From assembly GCA_002256385.1 (NCBI GenBank), contig NKJD01000004.1:39496-103495 (forward strand): a stretch of DNA of 64,000 nt, written 5' to 3'. Numbering within the stretch: position 1 is the stretch's first letter; each line of letters begins with the position of its first letter. The DNA comes from Flavobacterium sp. BFFFF2. GTDB taxonomy: Bacteria; Bacteroidota; Bacteroidia; Flavobacteriales; Flavobacteriaceae. The notes beneath the pieces are model-generated. The model was given only the letters and a program-made list of their open reading frames with translations, did no database searches and was not told where the DNA came from. The position numbers and the translations under genes are program-made. Below, one piece after another: positions 22,750 through 31,840 of this stretch.

Positions 22750-24957
22750 ATGTTCATTCTTCGATACTCATTCTTGCTTTTGCTTGTTGTTCAAGTCCAA
22801 GCCCAAACTTCCACCGACTCCATGCGTGTCAACACCTTAGACACAGTGCATATCAAAGCCAAATCGCAAACAATGTATGTGTTACCCGAACAAGCGCAAG
22901 GCATATTATTTGCTGGCAAAAAAACGCAACAAGTAAACCTACACGACAAACCCTTTGTGTCAGCTACCAACCAAATGCGACAAGCTTTGGCAGCGGTGCC
23001 CGGCGTTTCCATTTGGGAAAGCGATGGCTCGGGCGTGCAAATCAATATTGGATTTAGGGGCCTAAGCCCCAACCGCAGCTGGGAACTCAACACCCGCCAA
23101 AACGGCTACGACATTGCCGCCGATGTGTTTGGCTATCCAGAAGCCTATTACAACCCACCCCTCGATGCCGTCGAATCCATTCAGTTGGTGCGTGGCGGGT
23201 CTGCCTTGGCATTTGGCCCGCAAATTGGCGGTTCCCTCAATTATGTACTCAAAAGAGAAACCGAAAAGCCATTCGCCATTGAAGCCAATACGAGTATTGG
23301 TTCGTTTAATATGTTGAGTCATTTTATGGCGGTGGGTGGCAAAAAATCAAAATGGACGTATTATGGCTACCACCATCTGCGCAAAGGCGATGGCTGGCGC
23401 AGCAACAACGGCTATCAGGTGCGGCACTTGCATGGCTATTTGGCTTATCAAATCAACCCAGCCCACCAATTATCCGCCGAAATTACCCGCATGGACTACC
23501 AAGTGCAACAACCCGGCGGATTAACCGATCTGCAATTTGCCCAAAACCCAAGGCAATCCAATCGGGCGCGCAATTGGTTTGGCGTGCAGTGGCACATTGC
23601 TCAACTCAAATATACGGCCCAGTGGAACCAAGCGTTTTCGTCGCATTTTCAGCTTACCGGCCTGCTGGCCGACCGCAACAGCGTGGGCTTTACCGACGCC
23701 ATCACCAAACCCGATGTCATTGACCCGGCCACCAACAACTATGCCCCACGCCGCGTCGACATTGACGAATATGAAAACCTGACCTTTGAAAACCGCCAGT
23801 TGTGGCAATTCAAATTAGGCCAGCAAAAACAGCAATGGGCATTCGGGTTTCGTTTGTATCAGGCGCACACTTTTCGCCGCCAAAAAGGCGTGGGCAGCAG
23901 CAACTGGGACATGGATTTTGCCGCCACCAACGATTTCTTTAAAACAGCCATGGATTACCGCACCCGCAACATGGCCTATTTTACAGAATGGATTTTCAAA
24001 CCTTCCGCCAATTGGCGCATCGTGCCGGGCATCCGCCATGAAACGGTGCAGTCTTTGGCCGAAGGAAACATCGACACAAACACACCGATTAATCAGCTGA
24101 AACAAACCCGTCAAAAAACATTGGTAGGTTTAGGCATTCAATGGCAGCACAAGCAGTGGAATTATATGGCCAATGTGTCCCAGTCATTCCGGCCTGTGTT
24201 GTTCTCTGACCTCACGCCCGCCGCCCCCACCGATGTCGTTGATCCGCAATTAAAAGATGCCACCGCCGTTTCAGCAGAATTGGGAGCCCGAGGCAACCTT
24301 ACCAAGTGGTTCCAACTCGACATCACCCTGTTTTACATGCAATACAACAACCGCATTGGTACACTTACCCAATGGACCAACCCCAACCAACCGAGTTTGG
24401 GCACCTATCTGTACCGCACCAATGTGGGCACTTCCATTCACCAAGGCATCGAATTAGGCACCGAACTACAACTTCATAAACTGTTCAAATGGCCCGCAAA
24501 AACGGGCAATTACACCATGTTTGCCAATTTGTCCTTTACCGATGCCCGCTACCAACAATTAAACACCCAAACCGCCGCGCAAGGCAACTTAAACGCGCAA
24601 GACTTAACCGGAAACTTTGTCGAATACGCCCCGCAGTACATACACACTGTGGGACTTACCGCCCAGTGGAATCAATTAACAATAGCCGCGCAATGCCGCA
24701 TGAATGGCCGCGTGTTTACCGATGCCCAAAACACCATCGCGCCCAGTGCCAATGGCCAATCGGGCGCTTTGGCAGCCTACGAAGTGGCCGACTTGAACCT
24801 CGAATGGAAAAGCACCCAACAGTGGCAAATCAAGGCCGGCATTAGCAACCTGTTTGACAAATGGTATGCCACCCGAAGGGCAAGCGGCTATCCGGGGCCA
24901 GGCTTGTTACCCGCCGAAGGCCGCAGCTTTGTAGTTACTGTAACTTTTAAATCGTAA
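22750..24957 (+). CDS. TonB-dependent outer-membrane receptor, FecA-like
   Basis: 735 residues. Signal peptide MFILRYSFLLLLVVQVQAQ; plug domain about residues 60-170 (RQALAAVPGVSIWESDGSG, IGFRGLSPNRS, VESIQLVRGGSALAFGPQ); then a 22-strand barrel ending in an aromatic terminal strand (FVVTVTFKS). The plug resembles FecA/ferric siderophore receptors, so iron-complex uptake driven by TonB is the best guess; the ligand is not readable. No SusD partner and no FecIR regulator genes are next to it. Codon use is noticeably richer in G+C than in the preceding small genes. Confidence 0.9.
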   Translation: MFILRYSFLLLLVVQVQAQTSTDSMRVNTLDTVHIKAKSQTMYVLPEQAQGILFAGKKTQQVNLHDKPFVSATNQMRQALAAVPGVSIWESDGSGVQINIGFRGLSPNRSWELNTRQNGYDIAADVFGYPEAYYNPPLDAVESIQLVRGGSALAFGPQIGGSLNYVLKRETEKPFAIEANTSIGSFNMLSHFMAVGGKKSKWTYYGYHHLRKGDGWRSNNGYQVRHLHGYLAYQINPAHQLSAEITRMDYQVQQPGGLTDLQFAQNPRQSNRARNWFGVQWHIAQLKYTAQWNQAFSSHFQLTGLLADRNSVGFTDAITKPDVIDPATNNYAPRRVDIDEYENLTFENRQLWQFKLGQQKQQWAFGFRLYQAHTFRRQKGVGSSNWDMDFAATNDFFKTAMDYRTRNMAYFTEWIFKPSANWRIVPGIRHETVQSLAEGNIDTNTPINQLKQTRQKTLVGLGIQWQHKQWNYMANVSQSFRPVLFSDLTPAAPTDVVDPQLKDATAVSAELGARGNLTKWFQLDITLFYMQYNNRIGTLTQWTNPNQPSLGTYLYRTNVGTSIHQGIELGTELQLHKLFKWPAKTGNYTMFANLSFTDARYQQLNTQTAAQGNLNAQDLTGNFVEYAPQYIHTVGLTAQWNQLTIAAQCRMNGRVFTDAQNTIAPSANGQSGALAAYEVADLNLEWKSTQQWQIKAGISNLFDKWYATRRASGYPGPGLLPAEGRSFVVTVTFKS

Positions 24958-25279
24958 TTTGTTTTTTTTTGGGCGCCACCCGCCCAGGCGGGTCAGGCTG
25001 TCGGGCGTCGCTCTTTTGGCCCAAGGCGCAAAAGGAGCTTCGGCAAGCCCGCCATCCCTGGCGCGGAAATGGGACTTTGAAGGGAAAAGGGGTTTTTTAT
25101 GTTTTTCGGAGGGATTTTATTTTTGAGATGGACATAGAATACACCATTTTATTTCGGGTCACTAGATGCTTCAGTACTTTTTACATTTTAATAAATAGTA
25201 TGTCGCAAGACAGTAATGCCAACTTTCCACAAAATTAGTAACCTATTAAAGCGAACTAACGAGGTAGGTGCTTTAGCGA
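24958..25279. other. intergenic stretch with R2 copy d
   Basis: 322 bases. R2 copy d takes up the first hundred bases. The rest (25066-25279) is ordinary AT-rich sequence with no convincing gene; a plus-strand frame through the repeat is an artefact. Confidence 0.6.
24971..25065 (+). repeat. R2 GC-rich intergenic repeat, copy d
   Basis: GGGCGCCACCCGCCCAGGCG, TCAGGCTGTCGGGCGTCGCT, GGCGCAAAAGGAGCTTCGG, GCCATCCCTGGCGCGG. It begins 13 bases after the receptor stop codon and could also act as a transcription end through its CCGCCC/GGCGGG hairpin. Confidence 0.85.
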
Positions 25280-25819
25280 CTATTCGCTGCTGCCCATTTT
25301 ATCTAATTTGGCTTTAAGTTCTTCAATTGTGTATGTTTTCAATTTCTTTTCTTCATCGCTTAAATCCTCATAATCCGCAACTGTCTTTTTTATAGATTCG
25401 AGTTGCTCTTGAATTTCATCTTGTTCATAACCACAAAATGTCATCTCATACAGACAATGAGAAATAATTTCCAGTTCGTTAAAATTCATTAAGGTTTCTG
25501 GGGCAATTTCCATACCAAGCCACTTTTCCCAACTTTCAAATTCAATGGCATAGCTATTTGTGAAAGAATTTGGGTCAATACCTAATTTTCTTCCTGATAC
25601 ATCTATATAAAACGTGGTGTCTTCTGTGTCATCAAAAGGATCATTTTGGCATTCTTTTAAAACAATAAGCATATCATTTTCAACAGGCTCAAGTGTTTGA
25701 ATCGTTTCAAAGACATCTTTATAGGCATTGATTATTTCAATTTGGTCAGGATATAAAGTAAGCAAAGTCATTTCTATGCTCAACCAATTATGCGATTTTA
25801 CAAGTTGTTGAAAATTCAT
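25280..25819 (-). CDS. acidic cytoplasmic protein, DUF6557-like
   Basis: 179 residues, strongly acidic, no signal peptide or membrane segment. Phrases such as MTLLTLYPDQIEIINAYKDV and the pattern of a conserved aspartate-rich stretch (NDPFDDTEDTTFYIDVSGRK) recall a small uncharacterised family (DUF6557) seen in Bacteroidota; this is from memory only. The C-terminal third is a charged helix (EQLESIKKTVADYEDLSDEE). It stands alone, 62 bases downstream of the lycopene cyclase stop on the same strand, so read-through is possible. Function unknown. Confidence 0.6.
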   Translation of the reverse strand: MNFQQLVKSHNWLSIEMTLLTLYPDQIEIINAYKDVFETIQTLEPVENDMLIVLKECQNDPFDDTEDTTFYIDVSGRKLGIDPNSFTNSYAIEFESWEKWLGMEIAPETLMNFNELEIISHCLYEMTFCGYEQDEIQEQLESIKKTVADYEDLSDEEKKLKTYTIEELKAKLDKMGSSE

Positions 25820-25829
25820 ATCTTCTGGT

Positions 25830-25887
25830 ATTATTAAACCTGAAACTTGAAACCTTAAACTTGAAACCTTAAACTTGAAACCTAAAA
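25830..25887 (+). repeat. short degenerate tandem repeat (CTTGAAACCTTAAA)
   Basis: Four successive units of CTTGAAACCTTAAA-like sequence between the cyclase gene and its downstream neighbour. It belongs to the same loose class as the heptamer runs at 10034, 50232 and 51416. Confidence 0.6.
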
Positions 25888-27018
25888 CAAAACCCTCCCC
25901 AGCGCCCGCAAAAAAGGCATTTTGGGACAGCGCAAAATCAGCTGGATTTCTTCAAGTAAAGTGGTTTCTTCATCCAAAAATCGAAAGACCAAATTTGGGT
26001 TTCCTTTAATGAAAAGCGACGTAAAAAGGTCGGCTCCGCGGTGGTTTTCGTGGGCCAATACTTCCAACAACAAACGATCGTAAAACACAAATCTGGACCA
26101 TTTGGGTTTTCGGTGCTTAGGTCCTTGCTCGGTCCAATCATGGGCTAAGTCTTGGGCTTTTCGGACACTGTTTTTAAAGGTAAAACCGGTACTGGCTTTG
26201 GTCCAGCCGCCCGCGGTGCCAATGTAAATCAGGTTATCGGTATTGCGTTGATGAAATGGGTAACAAGTCATGGGGATGTTGCCCTGTTCGGTTTCCTCGA
26301 TGCGGTATTTATCAATGCCTTTTTGCTTCAAATAATCTTTAATGGCCGTTTCATAAGCAGCTTTTGGGAGCAATTCACACGAAAACAAGGTGTATTCGAC
26401 CAAGGCCTTTTTTTCAGAAAATGGCAGCACATACATAAAGCGGGTATTGCCTTGTTGGGGCACCGAAAAATCCATGAAACCCACGGTGTTTGGGTCAAAC
26501 GCTGCTTCGTCAGTTTCAATAAACCAGCCCACAAAATGCTGGTGAATCAGCGGAAATCGCTTTTGAGCAATTGGTTCAGGTGGGGTGTACAAAGACGAAA
26601 ACACTTTGTTGGCCACCCACAAACCGTCGGACGTTTGCACTTCTACTTCGGTTCCGGTGTCGTTTACTGCTTGGATGTGCGCCGTAATAAATTGCACGCC
26701 TGGAACAGCCGTCAATTTCTGGCGCAAAGTTTCATAAAACGAGCCACTTCTCATTAAAAAGTAATGCAAGGGCGCCATCGAAAAACGCCTATGTGATGCC
26801 GCGTCATTGACTTGTGCAAAGTCCCATTTTTTGACAATCAATTCCGGAAAAGTGGGCTGGGCGTCCCAAAAACACCAAGTACGGTCGTTGCCTTTGTGGC
26901 TTTCAGCTTCAATAAAAACCACTTTTTTGCCCGTCAATTTTTGGGCGTCTGCCAAAGCGGAAGCGGTCAGCAAAGCAGCCAAGCCTGTTCCAGCAAAAAG
27001 ATAATCACAGCGGTTCAT
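25882..27018 (-). CDS. crtY: lycopene cyclase, CrtY type
   Basis: 378 residues. Converts the psi ends of lycopene into beta-ionone rings in carotenoid synthesis; membrane-associated flavoprotein. The N-terminus is a dinucleotide-binding fold (YLFAGTGLAALLTASAL). Family motifs are DRTWCFW (about 45-51), VGFMDFSVPQ and IGTAGGWTKASTGFTF (about 268-283), with a C-terminal region FYDRLLLEVL and FLDEETTLLEE typical of bacterial CrtY. None of crtE, crtB, crtI or crtZ is adjacent, so the pathway must be encoded elsewhere. No promoter recognised. Confidence 0.9.
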   Translation of the reverse strand: MNRCDYLFAGTGLAALLTASALADAQKLTGKKVVFIEAESHKGNDRTWCFWDAQPTFPELIVKKWDFAQVNDAASHRRFSMAPLHYFLMRSGSFYETLRQKLTAVPGVQFITAHIQAVNDTGTEVEVQTSDGLWVANKVFSSLYTPPEPIAQKRFPLIHQHFVGWFIETDEAAFDPNTVGFMDFSVPQQGNTRFMYVLPFSEKKALVEYTLFSCELLPKAAYETAIKDYLKQKGIDKYRIEETEQGNIPMTCYPFHQRNTDNLIYIGTAGGWTKASTGFTFKNSVRKAQDLAHDWTEQGPKHRKPKWSRFVFYDRLLLEVLAHENHRGADLFTSLFIKGNPNLVFRFLDEETTLLEEIQLILRCPKMPFLRALGRVLF

Positions 27019-27217
27019 TTGGCAAAGGTGCTGATTTTTTTCAGATGTACGATCTTCATTTCAATTGTTCACTTCAGAACCAACTTGGCCTTTTACAATT
27101 ATTAAAAAAATGAAATCATAGTTCAAGGCAAAAGGGTTTGCCGTTCTACCAATTGATCGGGTTTTCTTGTCTTTTTTTGAGTGAAACATTTCAATTAATT
27201 AGTTCGGGCAAAATCAA

Positions 27218-27225
27218 TAACTTTG
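27218..27225 (+). promoter_or_regulatory. -7 element for the DUF1648 protein gene
   Basis: TAACTTTG fits TAnnTTTG, 14 bases before the ATG at 27240. It supports that start over the one 102 bases upstream, which would lie before the promoter. Confidence 0.5.
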
Positions 27226-27239
27226 TAAAATACATTCAA

Positions 27240-27737
27240 ATGATGACCAATTCAACTAAAATGCCATTTCGTTTAGCCGATCAAATATTAGAAATTATAG
27301 GTTTGGTCATCGTGTTAGGGTCATTTTTTGAATTGTATGTTAAAATAGATACGTTGCCAAAAATAATCCCCACGCACTTTGATGGATCTGGCACCGTAGA
27401 TGGCTGGTCAGAAAAAACAGATTTGTTTATGATGCCTGCTTTTTCAGCTGCGCTTTGGTTGCTCATGGTTTTTTTGAGTCGCAAGCCTCACCTATTTAAT
27501 TACCCAACCACTTTGACCGATGAAAACCGCGCTGTCCAGTACCGAAATGGGGCTTTATTGATGCGCCTGTTCGCTGTGTCTTTGCCTTTGGTATTCGCCA
27601 TCCTTATTCATTCAACCATTCAATTTGCACCCAATGCCAATCCGCATTTAGACACCTACTGGATTTTTATTGTCTTGGCCTTGGTGTTTGCGCCCATCCT
27701 GTTTTTTTTCATTCAATCGTCAAAAAGCAACTCATAA
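27240..27737 (+). CDS. DUF1648-domain membrane protein
   Basis: 165 residues from ATG 27240. The first hydrophobic helix (ILEIIGLVIVLGSFFELYV) is followed by the DUF1648 signature LPKIIPTHFDGSGTVDGWSEKT. Three more helices follow, around MMPAFSAALWLLMVFL, LFAVSLPLVFAILI and WIFIVLALVFAPILFFF. DUF1648 proteins are found in bacterial inner membranes, some linked to SdpI-type immunity or stress; the role here is unknown. Divergent from crtY and followed by the P5C dehydrogenase gene. Confidence 0.75.
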   Translation: MMTNSTKMPFRLADQILEIIGLVIVLGSFFELYVKIDTLPKIIPTHFDGSGTVDGWSEKTDLFMMPAFSAALWLLMVFLSRKPHLFNYPTTLTDENRAVQYRNGALLMRLFAVSLPLVFAILIHSTIQFAPNANPHLDTYWIFIVLALVFAPILFFFIQSSKSNS

Positions 27738-27767
27738 TTTGGGCTATTTTACGAGCCTTTTTCTATT

Positions 27768-27775
27768 TATCTTTG
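27768..27775 (+). promoter_or_regulatory. -7 element of the P5C dehydrogenase gene
   Basis: TATCTTTG fits TAnnTTTG and lies 41 bases before the ATG at 27817. A TTTG occurs 26 bases upstream, slightly too far for the usual spacing. Confidence 0.5.
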
Positions 27776-27816
27776 CCTCGATTTTTAGAACAAATCATTT
27801 TTAAACAAACACAACT

Positions 27817-29442
27817 ATGCTCAAAGGATTTTTCAATGTACCCAAACCGGTGAACGAGCCGGTCAAATCGTATGCCCCTGGCACACCAGAGCGCGAAGCC
27901 GTATTAGCCGCCTACCGCAAACAATGGAATGAAAAAATAGACATGCCATTATATATAGGTGCCGAACGTATTTTTACAGGAGCCACCCGCAACATGACGC
28001 CTCCGCATGCCCATCAGCATGTGGTTGGAACCTATCATTTGGCCGAAAAAAGCCACGTAGAGCAAGCAGTGCAAGCGGCACTCAATGCCCGTGCAGCTTG
28101 GGTTGATTTGGCATGGGAACAGCGCGCAGCCATCTTTTTGAAAGCCGCCGAACTCATTGCAGGTCCGTACCGCGCTCGAATCAATGCCGCCACGATGATG
28201 GCCCAATCCAAAACGGTGCACCAAGCCGAGATTGATGCCGCTTGCGAATTGATCGATTTCTTGCGTTTTAATGTTCATTTTATGACGCAAATTTATGCCG
28301 ATCAACCAGGCTCTGATTCTGTGATTTGGAACCGTGTGGAATACCGGCCTCTAGAAGGTTTTGTCTATGCCATTACCCCCTTTAATTTTACGGCCATTGC
28401 GGCCAATTTACCAGCCAGTGCCGCCATGATGGGGAATACGGTGGTGTGGAAACCAAGTGACCACCAGGTGTTTTCAGCCAAAATTATACTCGACGTTTTT
28501 GAAGAAGCAGGCTTACCAGCTGGCGTCATCAATGTGGTATTTGGCGACCCGGTCATGATTACCGATACGTTGTTGTCCAATCCGCATTTTGCTGGAATTC
28601 ACTATACAGGGTCTACTTTTGTGTTTAAAGAACTTTGGAAAAAAGTGGGTGAAAACATCCATACTTACAAAACATATCCACGTATAGTAGGAGAAACAGG
28701 CGGTAAAGATTTTATCGTAGTGCATCCATCAGCCGATGTAGATCAGGTAGTTGCCAACTCATTGCGTGGTGCCTTTGAATTTCAAGGCCAAAAATGTTCG
28801 GCAGCTTCAAGGGCTTATTTTCCAAAGTCGCTGTGGCCAGCTATTCAAGAAGGCATGAAACAGTCATTGGCTACCATGAAAATGGGATCGCCAGAAGATT
28901 TATCCAATTTTATTACGGCAGTGATCCATGAAGCCTCTTTTGACAAGTTGGTTTCATACATTGAACGTGCCAAAACGGATGCGGATGCAGAGGTGCTTTT
29001 TGGTGGAAATTACGATAAATCGGTTGGATACTTTGTAGAACCGACCGTTATTTTAACCAGCAATCCGCATTATGTAACCATGGAAACCGAGTTGTTTGGG
29101 CCTGTACTGACAGTATATATTTATGATGACGCCAATTGGGAGTCTACTTTACAATTGGTCAATGACACGTCGGAATATGCCTTGACAGGTGCTGTTTTTG
29201 CCCAAGATCGGTATTCCATCGCTCAGGCAGCCAACGTATTAAAAGATGCCGCTGGAAACTTCTACATCAATGATAAACCTACAGGCGCCGTGGTGGGCAT
29301 GCAGCCATTTGGTGGCGCCCGTGCGTCTGGTACCAACGACAAAGCTGGTTCCATGCAAAACTTGTTGCGTTGGGTTTCGCCACGCACCATCAAAGAAACC
29401 TTTGTGACACCAACGGATTACCGATACCCGTTTTTAGGTTAA
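27817..29442 (+). CDS. pruA: L-glutamate gamma-semialdehyde (1-pyrroline-5-carboxylate) dehydrogenase
   Basis: Oxidises glutamate semialdehyde to glutamate with NAD, the second step of proline breakdown. 541 residues, soluble aldehyde dehydrogenase fold. Active-site parts are Asn190 in TPFNFTA, Glu293 in GETGGKD and the nucleophile Cys327 in FQGQKCSAASR. The C-terminal QPFGGARASGTNDKAG is typical of the P5CDH branch. The proline dehydrogenase that supplies its substrate is encoded convergently next door, so the pathway is split over two genes rather than fused as PutA. Confidence 0.95.
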   Translation: MLKGFFNVPKPVNEPVKSYAPGTPEREAVLAAYRKQWNEKIDMPLYIGAERIFTGATRNMTPPHAHQHVVGTYHLAEKSHVEQAVQAALNARAAWVDLAWEQRAAIFLKAAELIAGPYRARINAATMMAQSKTVHQAEIDAACELIDFLRFNVHFMTQIYADQPGSDSVIWNRVEYRPLEGFVYAITPFNFTAIAANLPASAAMMGNTVVWKPSDHQVFSAKIILDVFEEAGLPAGVINVVFGDPVMITDTLLSNPHFAGIHYTGSTFVFKELWKKVGENIHTYKTYPRIVGETGGKDFIVVHPSADVDQVVANSLRGAFEFQGQKCSAASRAYFPKSLWPAIQEGMKQSLATMKMGSPEDLSNFITAVIHEASFDKLVSYIERAKTDADAEVLFGGNYDKSVGYFVEPTVILTSNPHYVTMETELFGPVLTVYIYDDANWESTLQLVNDTSEYALTGAVFAQDRYSIAQAANVLKDAAGNFYINDKPTGAVVGMQPFGGARASGTNDKAGSMQNLLRWVSPRTIKETFVTPTDYRYPFLG

Positions 29443-29483
29443 TAAAATAAAAAGAGCGCCATGAGCGCTCTTTTTATTTTATT
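29441..29483 (+). terminator. bidirectional terminator between pruA and putA
   Basis: AGAGCGC and GCGCTCT pair around CATGA, with AATAAAATAAAA on the left and TTTTATTTTATT on the right extending the symmetry. It serves both convergent proline genes. Confidence 0.85.
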
Positions 29484-29514
29484 AACTATTTCGAATCGTT
29501 TTGTTGTTCAATAA

Positions 29515-30687
29515 TCAATCCAGCATTTTTCGGCGGCTGCGTTCACGTTTGAGCAAGTCGAGTTCTCGGTTGGTTTGGCCAGCTACGGAGGTGTTTTCTT
29601 CTGCACGGCGAATCAAATAGGGCATCACATCACGTACTGGGCCAAAGGGCAAATATTTGGCCACATTGTAGCCTGCATTGGCCAAATTAAAGCTAATGTG
29701 GTCACTCATGCCAAATAATTGACCAAAGCAAACGCGAGGATCTTGGTTCGCAATCCCAAATTCAGCCATTTGTTGCATGAGCTTATAAGAGCTCAATTCG
29801 TTGTGCGTGCCGGCAAAGATGGCCATCTGGTCAATATGTGTCATCATGTACCGAACGGTTTCGTCATACAGTGCGTCAGTTGCTTCTTTACTGGCACAAA
29901 TGGGGGTTGGGTAGCCATGTTCTTTGGCTCGGGCATGCTCCTTTTCCATATAGGCGCCGCGAACCAGCTTCATGCCGATGTGAAACCCGTGCTTTTGGGC
30001 ACGTTCGTGCAAGCTTTTTAAATAATCCAAGCGGTCATGGCGGTACAATTGCAGCGTATTATAAATGATGGCCTTTTTTTGATTGTATTGCAACATCATT
30101 TGCTCAATCAGGTTATCGGCGGCATCTTGCATCCAACTTTCTTCGGCATCAATCAGCAAGGCCACATCGCGGTCAAAGGCGGCTTTGCAAACCGTGTCAA
30201 AGCGTTCCATCACGCGGTACCATTCTTTTTGTTCGGCTTCTGAAAGTGGTTTTCCAGATCCTACTTTTTCATATAAATCGATGCGCCCTAATCCGGTAGG
30301 TTTAAAAACGGCAAACGGAATGGCTTGACGCTCTTGGGCAAACACGATGGTTTTGAGTGTCATTTCAAGGGCACGGTCAAACTGCGACTCTTCTTCTTTC
30401 CCTTCCACTGAATAATCAAGTACCGAAGATACCCCTTTTTTATATAATTTATCCACTACACTCAAACAATCGTCTTCGTTGACGCCGCCGCAAAAATGAT
30501 CAAATACAGTAGCGCGAATAAGGCCTTCAACTGGTAAATGGGCCTTAATAGCAAATTGAGTTACAGCTGTCCCAATACGAACCAAGGGTTGATTGGCAAT
30601 GAGTTTAAATAAAAAATAGGCGCGGTCAAGTTCTGTGTCACTTTTTAAAGAAAAAGCAACTTCAGTATTATCAAAGATGGGGGTCAT
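29515..30687 (-). CDS. putA: proline dehydrogenase
   Basis: FAD enzyme oxidising proline to pyrroline-5-carboxylate, passing electrons to quinone; TIM barrel, cytoplasmic face of the membrane. Started at ATG 30687 it has 390 residues, normal for a monofunctional enzyme. Motifs: FAVFKPTGLGR, LLIDAEESWMQ, IYNTLQLYRHD, GMKLVRGAYMEKE and YLIRRAEENTSV, the Arg-Arg-x-x-Glu-Asn substrate site. The further upstream ATG at 30708 overlaps the putative promoter element. Convergent with the next enzyme of the pathway. Confidence 0.93.
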   Translation of the reverse strand: MTPIFDNTEVAFSLKSDTELDRAYFLFKLIANQPLVRIGTAVTQFAIKAHLPVEGLIRATVFDHFCGGVNEDDCLSVVDKLYKKGVSSVLDYSVEGKEEESQFDRALEMTLKTIVFAQERQAIPFAVFKPTGLGRIDLYEKVGSGKPLSEAEQKEWYRVMERFDTVCKAAFDRDVALLIDAEESWMQDAADNLIEQMMLQYNQKKAIIYNTLQLYRHDRLDYLKSLHERAQKHGFHIGMKLVRGAYMEKEHARAKEHGYPTPICASKEATDALYDETVRYMMTHIDQMAIFAGTHNELSSYKLMQQMAEFGIANQDPRVCFGQLFGMSDHISFNLANAGYNVAKYLPFGPVRDVMPYLIRRAEENTSVAGQTNRELDLLKRERSRRKMLD

Positions 30688-30705
30688 GGTTGGTTGGTTA
30701 GCGTG

Positions 30706-30713
30706 CAAATATA
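30706..30713 (-). promoter_or_regulatory. -7 element of the proline dehydrogenase gene
   Basis: Reads TATATTTG on the minus strand, 18 bases before ATG 30687. No TTG at exact -33 spacing; a TTTG is 26 bases further up. Confidence 0.5.
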
Positions 30714-30883
30714 ATTGAACTAAACGAAAAAGTTTAATTCAAATCGAAATTTTGAGTAGCCTATTAAGACCTTTTTACGTTAAAATAAATCAATGTAAAT
30801 CCTTTGTGGATAAAGGATAAAAAAGGTTTTCACTAGATTACTCTTAATAAAAAAAAGCATGTTTTAATGAAAAAGGACCTGTT

Positions 30884-31837
30884 TTATAACAATTCCTTAA
30901 TGATCATTTCCTCGGTAATTCCTTCGGCATCCGCTTTGTAATTTTTGATGATGCGGTGGCGCAAAATGCCCACGGCAACAGCCTTTACATCTTCAATATC
31001 GGGCGAGAATTTACCTTTAAGCGCAGCATGTGTTTTGGCGGCTAATATGAGGTTTTGAGAAGCCCTTGGGCCTGCACCCCAATCAAGGTAAGTGGCCACC
31101 ATCGGGTGCGTGCGTTGGGTATTTGGACGGGTTTTGCTTACCAAACTTACCGCATATTCAATGACATGATCAGTTACCGGTATGCGGCGAATGAGTTGTT
31201 GAATGGCTAATATTTCGTCCGCTGAAAACAAGGCGTTAACAGTGGTTTTACTATCGGAAGTGGTGCTTTTTACCACTTGAATTTCTTCTTCAAAACTTGG
31301 ATAGTCCAATTTGATGGCAAACATAAAACGGTCAAGTTGGGCTTCAGGCAACGGATAGGTACCTTCTTGTTCGATGGGGTTTTGCGTGGCCAATACAAAA
31401 TAGGGCAAGTCTAAATGGTGGTGATGACCCGCAATGGTAACAGCCCGTTCTTGCATGGCTTCAAGCAAAGCGGCTTGGGTTTTAGGGGGTGTCCTGTTGA
31501 TTTCATCAGCCAAAACAATGTTGGCAAAAATGGGCCCTTTGATGAATTTAAACTGCCGGGTTTCATCAAGAATTTCACTACCTAAAATGTCAGAAGGCAT
31601 TAAATCGGGAGTAAATTGTATGCGTTTGAAATTGAGCCCCAAAGCTTGTGACAAAGTATTAACGGTCAGTGTTTTAGCCAAACCCGGCACACCCACCAAC
31701 AAAGCATGTCCGCCTGCAAAAATGCAAATGCATATTTGATCAATCACTTCCTCTTGACCAATAATTATTTTTCCAATTTCTTTTTTAAGCGCTTGGTGTT
31801 TAAGCACCAATTGTTCCATGGCTTGTACGTCTGACAT
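30884..31837 (-). CDS. MoxR-type AAA+ ATPase
   Basis: 317 residues, cytoplasmic. Walker A GVPGLAKT (49-56), Walker B IVLADEINR (107-115) followed by TPPKTQAALLEAM, sensor region ATQNPIEQEGTYPLPEAQLDRF. MoxR ATPases act as chaperones that help assemble or activate metalloenzymes and von Willebrand factor A proteins. Usually a DUF58/VWA gene follows; here the next gene downstream is proline dehydrogenase, so that partner is absent. It starts 3 bases after the PpiC-type protein upstream and is the last gene of the folding-factor operon. Confidence 0.92.
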   Translation of the reverse strand: MSDVQAMEQLVLKHQALKKEIGKIIIGQEEVIDQICICIFAGGHALLVGVPGLAKTLTVNTLSQALGLNFKRIQFTPDLMPSDILGSEILDETRQFKFIKGPIFANIVLADEINRTPPKTQAALLEAMQERAVTIAGHHHHLDLPYFVLATQNPIEQEGTYPLPEAQLDRFMFAIKLDYPSFEEEIQVVKSTTSDSKTTVNALFSADEILAIQQLIRRIPVTDHVIEYAVSLVSKTRPNTQRTHPMVATYLDWGAGPRASQNLILAAKTHAALKGKFSPDIEDVKAVAVGILRHRIIKNYKADAEGITEEMIIKELL

Positions 31838-31840
31838 ATC

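Noticed and set aside
22791..24845. Several long antisense and alternate frames inside the TonB-dependent receptor gene
   Set aside because: They follow from the high G+C and codon pattern of the receptor gene; none has a signal or domain.
24969..25238. Plus-strand frame over R2 copy d
   Set aside because: The N-terminal part is translated repeat sequence, and an almost identical frame appears over R2 copy b.
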